DNA from: Chitinophaga oryziterrae
Lineage (GTDB): Bacteria > Bacteroidota > Bacteroidia > Chitinophagales > Chitinophagaceae
NCBI RefSeq assembly: GCF_009758125.1
Contig: NZ_WRXO01000003.1
Coordinates: forward strand, 1 to 64,000
Direction: 5' to 3'
Length of the DNA stretch: 64,000 nt
Made by a program: the position numbers and the translations under genes. The notes beneath the pieces were generated by a model. It saw only the letters and a list, made by a program, of their open reading frames with translations. It made no database searches and had not been told where the DNA came from. This document shows, piece after piece, positions 58,632 through 64,000 of the stretch (within the stretch, counting starts at the first letter, position 1; each line of letters starts with the position of its first letter).

Positions 58632-61454
58632 ATGGTCACCGTACTTTCAACAGCAGACATTGTGGGGCACCTGGAGAGTATATTTCCTGCCGAAAGAATC
58701 AAAAGCCGCCTGGTAGATGTAGTTTCCTATGCCGCAGATGCGGGCTTTTACCACCTGGTACCGAAGGCTGTCGTGCAGCCGGTCAGTATAGATGAAGTAA
58801 GGGCGTTATTCGCCTTATGCAGGCGTCTGAACATCCCGCTTACCTTCCGGGCAGGCGGGAGCAGCTTATCCGGCCAGGCTATTACGGACGGCATACTGGC
58901 AGATATCAGCCAGCACTGGCGGAAAGTACAGCCATTAAATGAAGGGGCAGCCGTGAGGGTGCAGCCCGGAGTAACAGGCTCCGTGGTGAACCATATGCTG
59001 AAAAGCCATAAAGTAAAGATAGGCCCGGACCCGGCCTCTATCAACACCGCCATGATGGGAGGGATTTTATCCAATAACTCCAGCGGTATGTGTTGCGGTG
59101 TAAAGCTGAACTCTTATCATACCATCCGGTCATTACATTTCCTGCTCCCGGACGGGCAGGCCTATAATACTGCCGTAAAGGAGGACTATACCCGTTTTGA
59201 AACGGAATCCGCCGGACTGGCAAATGGTATCACGCGGCTTAGACAACAGGTACTGAACAATACCACCTTATACGACAGGATCCGCCGGAAATATCTCACC
59301 AAGAACACCGTTGGGTACTCGCTGAACGCCTTCGTAGACTATACCCATCCCCTGGATATCTTCGCCCACTTATTAATAGGTGCAGAAGGAACGCTGGGCT
59401 TCATCGCGGAAGCTGTGATGGATACCGTACCGGATTATCCGGCAAAATCCACCACTATTCTCTTTTTCAGGGATATGAAAGAGGCCTGTGACGCTATTGT
59501 ACCGCTGAAATCATCCGGGGCAGAGATGATAGAACTGATGGACAGGGCCTCATTACGTTCCGTAGAAACGATCAAAGGTATCCCGGACATCATCAGATTA
59601 TTACCGGAAACAGCCGCCGGACTGCTGGTAGAGTACCAGGATACAGATGAAGAAAGGCTGGAACAGAAAATAGCTGCCTTTGAGCAGATCCCTTTATCCC
59701 TGCTCACTCCTGCAGCATTCACTACGGACGTTACCACCCGCGAGCTATACTGGAAAATAAGAAAGGGGATGTTCCCTTCCGTCGGAGCTGTACGTGCCAA
59801 AGGCACCACGGTGATCCTGGAAGATATCGCTTTCCCTGTAGAGCAGCTGGCCGCCGCTTTATCAGACTTACAGGTGCTTTTTGTAAAATATGAATACGGG
59901 AATGCTATCATTTTCGGTCATGCAAAAGACGGGAATATACACTTCGTGGTTACCCAGTCTTTCAATACAGCGGTAGAAATAGAACGTTACCGTCAGTTCA
60001 TGGATGAAGTGGTTACGCTGGTGGTAGACAAATACGATGGTACGCTGAAAGCAGAACATGGGACCGGCCGTAATATGGCGCCATTCGTAGAAGCAGAGTG
60101 GGGGGCAGAGGCATACCAGATCATGCAGCAATTAAAGGAACTGGTAGACCCGCAGCAGATCCTGAACCCGGGAGTGATCATCAATGATGATAAACTGGCG
60201 CACATCAAAAATCTGAAATCGCTGCCCGAAGTAGAGGAAGAGGTGGATAAATGTATCGAATGCGGTTACTGCGAGCATAAATGTCCCAGCCGCGACCTGA
60301 CCATGACACCCAGGAGAAGGATCGTAGTAAGGCGTGCCCTGGCTAACTTTAAGAAAGAAGGTAATACAGCAGATCATAAAACATTATTACAGCAATATCA
60401 GTACGACGGACTGGATACCTGTGCCGTAGATGGCCTCTGTGCCACCGAATGCCCGGTAGACATCAATACCGGGGACCTGGTAAAACGTCTGCGTAAAGAG
60501 AACCATTCCTCTTTTGCCAATAATGTAGCTATACAGGCCGCTAAGCATTTCAACACCGTAGAAAGTGTGGTAAAGGTGTTACTGGCATCTGGAGTACTGG
60601 TGAATAAGATACTGGGCAAACGGGCCATGACAAACATCACCGGGGTCTTTAAAAAGATCGTTCCTTCTTTCCCTTTATGGATGGCGGAGCAAACCGGGCC
60701 TGTACGTATTACAAAGACTAAAACCGGTCAACCTTCATTTATATACTTTGCCACTTGTATCACCCGTAGCATGGGTAGCAGTCTGGAAGGAAAAAAGAGT
60801 GTCATTGATAGTTTGCTGACAGTTGCACAACGTGTGGGTATCAGCATTCAAATCCCTGTAAACATTCACGGGCATTGCTGCGGACAGCCATTCTCTTCCA
60901 AGGGATTTGCTTCAGCAGCAGCTTATACCAAGAACAGGACCATCGAATGGTTATGGCAGGAAACCCGGCAGGGCAAGCTGCCGGTCATCCTGGATATGAG
61001 TTCCTGCACCTATACTTTACTGGAATGCAGACCTTATCTGAATGATGAAAATAAAGCCCGTTTTGATAAGCTGGTGATCCTCGATACGGTTGATTTTCTA
61101 TATGACCATGTAGTACCTTCTCTTTCTATTAAAGTAAAGAAGGATAATGTGGCCTTACATCCCGTTTGTTCTTTGACTAAAATGAAGAATGCGCATAAGC
61201 TGGCGAACATCGCCAAAGCATGTGCAAATAACGTGAATGTACCCATCTATGCAGGTTGTTGCGGGATGGCGGGAGACAGGGGCTTCTTATTCCCTGAGCT
61301 GGTGAAGTCTGCTACGAATTTAGAAGCAAAGGAAGTGGTGGAACAGCCCAGGCAGGGGTATTATTCCAGCTCCAAGACCTGTGAGATGGCGCTGGAGAAT
61401 GTTACAAAGAAGAATTACGAATCTATCGTTTACCTGGTAGAAGAATGTAGTTAA
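58632..61454 (+). CDS. FAD-linked oxidase/Fe-S oxidoreductase fusion (D-lactate/glycolate-type)
   Basis: This is a 940-aa multidomain protein. The FAD-binding (PCMH) domain (about 40-270) has PLTFRAGGSSLSGQAI and GILSNNSSGMCCG. The FAD-linked oxidase C-terminal domain (about 275-530) ends HGTGRNMAPFVEAEWG and DPQQILNPGVI. Then two 4Fe-4S motifs follow (CIECGYCEHKCP near 545-556; a second with CAVDGLCATECP) and two CCG-type domains (GHCCGQPFSSKG, AGCCGMAGDRGF), as in GlcF/HdrB. The combination matches FAD- and Fe-S-dependent D-2-hydroxy-acid dehydrogenases (D-lactate or glycolate) passing electrons to the respiratory chain. The exact substrate is open. No membrane segment. Confidence 0.88.
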   Translation: MVTVLSTADIVGHLESIFPAERIKSRLVDVVSYAADAGFYHLVPKAVVQPVSIDEVRALFALCRRLNIPLTFRAGGSSLSGQAITDGILADISQHWRKVQPLNEGAAVRVQPGVTGSVVNHMLKSHKVKIGPDPASINTAMMGGILSNNSSGMCCGVKLNSYHTIRSLHFLLPDGQAYNTAVKEDYTRFETESAGLANGITRLRQQVLNNTTLYDRIRRKYLTKNTVGYSLNAFVDYTHPLDIFAHLLIGAEGTLGFIAEAVMDTVPDYPAKSTTILFFRDMKEACDAIVPLKSSGAEMIELMDRASLRSVETIKGIPDIIRLLPETAAGLLVEYQDTDEERLEQKIAAFEQIPLSLLTPAAFTTDVTTRELYWKIRKGMFPSVGAVRAKGTTVILEDIAFPVEQLAAALSDLQVLFVKYEYGNAIIFGHAKDGNIHFVVTQSFNTAVEIERYRQFMDEVVTLVVDKYDGTLKAEHGTGRNMAPFVEAEWGAEAYQIMQQLKELVDPQQILNPGVIINDDKLAHIKNLKSLPEVEEEVDKCIECGYCEHKCPSRDLTMTPRRRIVVRRALANFKKEGNTADHKTLLQQYQYDGLDTCAVDGLCATECPVDINTGDLVKRLRKENHSSFANNVAIQAAKHFNTVESVVKVLLASGVLVNKILGKRAMTNITGVFKKIVPSFPLWMAEQTGPVRITKTKTGQPSFIYFATCITRSMGSSLEGKKSVIDSLLTVAQRVGISIQIPVNIHGHCCGQPFSSKGFASAAAYTKNRTIEWLWQETRQGKLPVILDMSSCTYTLLECRPYLNDENKARFDKLVILDTVDFLYDHVVPSLSIKVKKDNVALHPVCSLTKMKNAHKLANIAKACANNVNVPIYAGCCGMAGDRGFLFPELVKSATNLEAKEVVEQPRQGYYSSSKTCEMALENVTKKNYESIVYLVEECS

Positions 61455-61492
61455 TTTGGGGGTGCAGGGCTAAGCCCTGTACAACACCTTCC

Positions 61493-61529
61493 ATTTTTAG
61501 TGATGGTGCGAAACGCCATCACTAAAAAT
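61493..61529. terminator. Bidirectional terminator between convergent genes
   Basis: atttttagtgatggtg (61493-61508) pairs with cgccatcactaaaaat (61514-61529), 16 bp with one G-T pair and a five-base loop, with A/T runs at both ends. It serves the FAD oxidase gene on one side and the TlpA-like gene on the other. Confidence 0.75.
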
Positions 61530-61530
61530 G

Positions 61531-61983
61531 CTATTTCAACAACTCTTCCAGACCAGCTTCAAACTGGTAATCATTCTGATAATAAATATCCCCTTCTTTA
61601 CCAACGATGGCTATTTGTGAATAATGCTCCAGGAAAGCTTCCCATTTTTTCTCATCTCCATCTGTCACTAACTGTATTCCCTTTAAATCCGGGAAACGGG
61701 CGAACGTCTTCTTCCAGGCATCCGTGAAAGATTCACTACAGAGGTAGATGTACCCGATCTTTGATCCGTATTGTTTCTCCAGCCATTCCACGAAAGCAAG
61801 GTCTGCTACGCTGGGCTCATAAGACTTCCACATCCTGATGAACGTCACTTTCCCCTTAAAATCGTTCAGTGTAAAGGATTTGCCATTTACATCTTTTACT
61901 TTTAAAGGAGGCAGGGTATCTTCCTGTGCATGCGCACCAATAAAGAAGAACATTGCAAAAACTATAACGGCTAGTGATTTCAT
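61531..61983 (-). CDS. Exported TlpA/thioredoxin-fold protein lacking the CxxC
   Basis: This 150-aa protein has a signal peptide (MKSLAVIVFAMFFFIGAHAQ). LPPLKVKDVNGKSFTLNDFK and GKVTFIRMWKSYEPSVADLAF align with the start and active-site helix of TlpA proteins, but where WCxPC is expected the sequence reads WKSYEP, with no cysteine. The end has SQIAIVGKEGDIYYQND, equivalent to the usual P-x-x-ILID-G-I strand, here without the cis-Pro. The fold is probably kept while redox activity is lost, so it may be a binding or chaperone-like protein. A single-gene unit on the minus strand. Confidence 0.75.
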   Translation of the reverse strand: MKSLAVIVFAMFFFIGAHAQEDTLPPLKVKDVNGKSFTLNDFKGKVTFIRMWKSYEPSVADLAFVEWLEKQYGSKIGYIYLCSESFTDAWKKTFARFPDLKGIQLVTDGDEKKWEAFLEHYSQIAIVGKEGDIYYQNDYQFEAGLEELLK

Positions 61984-62051
61984 ATTGCCCGCAAAAGTAG
62001 CTCATTTCCTATTAATGTACAAAAGACGCAAATTCTTCCTGAAGATTACAT

Positions 62052-62059
62052 TACCTTTG
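62052..62059 (+). promoter_or_regulatory. Candidate -7 promoter element (TAnnTTTG) of the helicase gene
   Basis: TACCTTTG fits the Bacteroidota primary-sigma -7 consensus TAnnTTTG exactly and lies 17 bases before the helicase start codon, so the leader would be short. The matching -33 region (about 62029-62036) is only a loose ttctt-like match. Confidence 0.45.
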
Positions 62060-62076
62060 CGGTTTATTTAAGAGAT

Positions 62077-63423
62077 ATGACTTTTGAAGAATTAAACCTG
62101 AGCAAACCTTTACTAAACGCTTTAAGTGACCTGGACTATGTACAGCCCACCACTATTCAGCAGAAGGTTTTCTCTGTAGTAATGTCCGGCCGCGATGTAT
62201 GTGGAATAGCCCAAACGGGCACGGGTAAGACTTTTGCATACCTGCTTCCCATGTTACGGCTGTTCAAATTTTCGAAAGACCGTTACGCCCAGATGCTGAT
62301 TGTAGTGCCTACCCGCGAACTGGTAGTACAGGTAGTCGAAGCTGTAAAGCAGTTAACCACCTATATGACAGTGGAAGTAGCCGGTTTTTACGGCGGCGTA
62401 AATATGAATCCCCAGATGGAAGCAGCCGAAAAGAAGCTGGACGTGGTCGTTGCCACTCCCGGCCGCTTAGTGGACCTGATCCTGAGCGGGGCTTTAAAGA
62501 CGAAAGCCATTAAACGCCTGGTGATAGATGAGGTAGATGAGATGATGAACCTGGGGTTCCGCCCGCAGATCAACATGATCCTGGACCTGCTGCCTTTAAA
62601 GAGGCAGAACCTGTTGTTCTCTGCTACTATCACGGAAGAAGTGCAGAAACTGATGACCACCTACTTCAATGATCCGGTAACGATAGAGGCTGCCCCTACT
62701 GGTACCCCGTTGAAGAACATCCAGCAGATAGGTTATGATGTTCCTAACTTCCACACCAAGGTGAACCTGCTGGAATTACTGCTGACAGAAAACGAAGACA
62801 TGGCCAGGGTGCTGGTGTTCGTTGCTACAAAAGAGCTGGCAAACGAATTGTACGAGCTGATCTCTGCCAAATTCCCGGAAAAAGTAGGTGTGATGCACTC
62901 CAATAAAGAGCAGAACCACCGTTTCAACACAGTAAAGCAGTTCAAAGAAGGTAACTACCGGTTTATTATTGCAACAGATATCATTGCCCGCGGGTTGGAT
63001 ATTGCAGAAGTAACCCATGTTATTAACTTTGATACACCGGAAGTACCGGAGAATTACCTGCACCGTATTGGCAGAACAGGTCGTGCGGATAAGGACGGGA
63101 TAGCGCTGATTTTTGTGAAACCGGCAGAAAAGGAGTTCCAGGAGAGTATAGAAGGGTTGATGAGTTACAGGATCCCTATGCAACCATTACCTGAGAACCT
63201 GGTGATCTCTGATGTGCTGACAGAAGATGAGCTGCCACAGGTGAAAATGAAGAACTACCTGATCAAACTTCCGGCTAAAGAATTATCCGGTCCGGCTTTC
63301 CATGAAAAATCTGCCAAGAACAGGAAGGTGAACAGGAAAGTATCCCATGCAGATAAGATGATGAAGAAGTACGGGAAACCAAAGACGAGAGGCGCGAAGG
63401 TAAAGGGTAAGAAGAAAAAATAA
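62077..63423 (+). CDS. DEAD-box RNA helicase (RhlE-like)
   Basis: This 448-aa ATP-dependent RNA helicase has all main motifs: Q-motif (PTTIQQKVFSVVMSGRDV), AQTGTGKT, VPTRELVVQ, TPGR, motif II as VIDEVDEM, SAT, ATDIIARGLD and HRIGRTGR. The C-terminal tail is basic (SAKNRKVNRKVSHADKMMKK, KTRGAKVKGKKKK) and likely binds RNA. Motif II reads DEVD rather than DEAD, a tolerated variation. Such helicases act in ribosome assembly or mRNA turnover, often with cold induction. A clean terminator follows. Confidence 0.93.
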   Translation: MTFEELNLSKPLLNALSDLDYVQPTTIQQKVFSVVMSGRDVCGIAQTGTGKTFAYLLPMLRLFKFSKDRYAQMLIVVPTRELVVQVVEAVKQLTTYMTVEVAGFYGGVNMNPQMEAAEKKLDVVVATPGRLVDLILSGALKTKAIKRLVIDEVDEMMNLGFRPQINMILDLLPLKRQNLLFSATITEEVQKLMTTYFNDPVTIEAAPTGTPLKNIQQIGYDVPNFHTKVNLLELLLTENEDMARVLVFVATKELANELYELISAKFPEKVGVMHSNKEQNHRFNTVKQFKEGNYRFIIATDIIARGLDIAEVTHVINFDTPEVPENYLHRIGRTGRADKDGIALIFVKPAEKEFQESIEGLMSYRIPMQPLPENLVISDVLTEDELPQVKMKNYLIKLPAKELSGPAFHEKSAKNRKVNRKVSHADKMMKKYGKPKTRGAKVKGKKKK

Positions 63424-63442
63424 ATTGTATTATACGCTGTGA

Positions 63443-63479
63443 AAACAAGTGACCTGTTAAAGCAACAGGTCATTTGTTT
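63443..63479. terminator. Bidirectional terminator after the helicase gene
   Basis: aaacaagtgacctgtt (63443-63458) pairs over 16 bp with 63464-63479 (one G-T pair) around a five-base loop. T-rich on the plus-strand side and A-rich before it, so it can serve both convergent genes. Confidence 0.75.
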
Positions 63480-63486
63480 TTCATGA

Positions 63487-64000
63487 CTATTTAGGCAGAA
63501 GAAATCCCAGTGTAAAACTGGCGTCTATGCCATAGATCAACGATTTTAAAAGATTAAAAGAGAACAGACGGGTGCTGTCGCACTTATAATCTATGCTGCC
63601 TGTACGCTTCGATACATCCAGCGATTTATCTTTGTTTTTAGGAATGATCAGATGCTTCAGCATGAAAGATGGGAACCATGCTGTTTTTTTAACGTTGCCC
63701 TTTAATTTGTCCACAACAAGATTATGGTATTCTCCCACAATTGTTCCGTTTGCCTTTTCTTCATTCAGGCTGAAACGGAATGCTAAATTATTAAGCACTC
63801 CTGATTCTATATGAAATTTACCAAGATTTTCTGCTGGTGAATTTAACCGGGTAATATCTAAATCTCTGACCACGCCATTTATATAATAATCCGTCTTTGG
63901 GTTAAGGGGTAGATAAATGGATACGTTTAATGTTCCTGAACCCATTAAAGAACCTTCTACATTCATATTCATATGATCAGAATCGGATTGGACGGGATGG
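63487..64000 (-). CDS. C-terminal part of a larger exported/envelope protein (AsmA/DUF748-like?), runs off right edge
   Basis: The frame is open to the window edge (HPVQSDSDHMNMNVEGSLMG), so only the last about 170 residues are visible. The region GTLNVSIYLPLNPKTDYY, VVRDLDITRLNSPAENLGKF, ESGVLNNLAFRF and GEYHNLVVDKLK resembles the beta-rich C-terminal part of AsmA/DUF748-type proteins, which act in envelope lipid homeostasis. The family call is tentative. The final about 30 residues are a hydrophobic segment (LLKSLIYGIDASFTLGFLLP). Confidence 0.55.
   Translation of the reverse strand, partial: HPVQSDSDHMNMNVEGSLMGSGTLNVSIYLPLNPKTDYYINGVVRDLDITRLNSPAENLGKFHIESGVLNNLAFRFSLNEEKANGTIVGEYHNLVVDKLKGNVKKTAWFPSFMLKHLIIPKNKDKSLDVSKRTGSIDYKCDSTRLFSFNLLKSLIYGIDASFTLGFLLPK

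Noticed and set aside
62486..62600. DEVD instead of DEAD in the helicase as a sign of lost activity
   Set aside because: The Asp and Glu that contact Mg-ATP are present and the other motifs are intact, so the variation is tolerated.
1..64000. CRISPR array
   Set aside because: No evenly spaced short direct repeats with unique spacers were seen on reading through; the repeats found are inverted or protein-domain repeats.

Overview
The window looks like chromosomal DNA of a Bacteroidota bacterium of the Chitinophagaceae type, and a Chitinophaga-like organism is my best guess. The support is: secreted proteins with C-terminal type IX secretion (T9SS) sorting domains of both the short KK-VIIQ kind and the gliding-motility kind, ECF sigma/FecR/SusC/SusD cassettes, chitinase modules, TlpA-like exported thioredoxins and a TAnnTTTG-type promoter. 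No species can be named from sequence alone.

Layout. 1-5655 is an accessory island. It starts with the N-terminal end of an IS4-type transposase (1-207), followed by a 16-bp copy (273-288) of the 3' end of the tRNA-Leu(CAG) gene at 5656-5740. Between these two att-like copies lies a tightly overlapping minus-strand operon: a 1002-aa nucleoside-phosphorylase/STAND-NTPase protein, two small proteins that look like distant paralogs, and a radical SAM/SPASM enzyme. No integrase is present inside. This is the best candidate for an undescribed system, probably in anti-phage defence.

5789-13394 is ordinary chromosome: TreY, a GH13 alpha-glucosidase, a GNAT acetyltransferase, a DUF1905/YdeI-like protein, a KirBac-type K+ channel and a CvfB-like S1 RNA-binding protein. 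13576-20648 holds three consecutive secreted enzymes with matching T9SS tails: a GH5-trefoil-GH18-trefoil giant, a GH18-trefoil chitinase and an HExxH metallopeptidase with beta/gamma-crystallin and CBM6-like modules. Together they look like a kit for attacking fungal or arthropod cell-wall material. 20773-26524 is a TolC/RND/membrane-fusion efflux operon on the minus strand, followed by a zinc alcohol dehydrogenase and two tandem, related surface proteins with gliding-motility C-terminal domains.

32815-35002 pairs a chagasin-like (I42) cysteine-protease inhibitor with a papain-like protease that carries a six-repeat propeller. A nested inverted-repeat element lies between them. 35342-45064 is a classical nutrient-uptake cassette: ECF sigma, FecR, SusC with an STN domain, SusD, a TlpA-like protein and an alpha/beta hydrolase. 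45145-48637 holds two overlapping multi-spanning membrane proteins, an MBL-fold hydrolase and a RibD/DHFR-like reductase. 48870-50867 is an unusual FAS1/Cna-B-like/EF-hand/SusD fusion lipoprotein without a SusC.

51250-58554 contains a desaturase plus LpxL-like acyltransferase pair, a TlpA-type thioredoxin, a GH29 alpha-fucosidase, and a second ECF sigma/FecR pair followed by a glycerophosphodiester phosphodiesterase instead of SusC. The window ends with a large FAD/Fe-S oxidoreductase, a TlpA-like protein that has lost its CxxC, a DEAD-box helicase, and the C-terminus of a protein that runs off the right edge.
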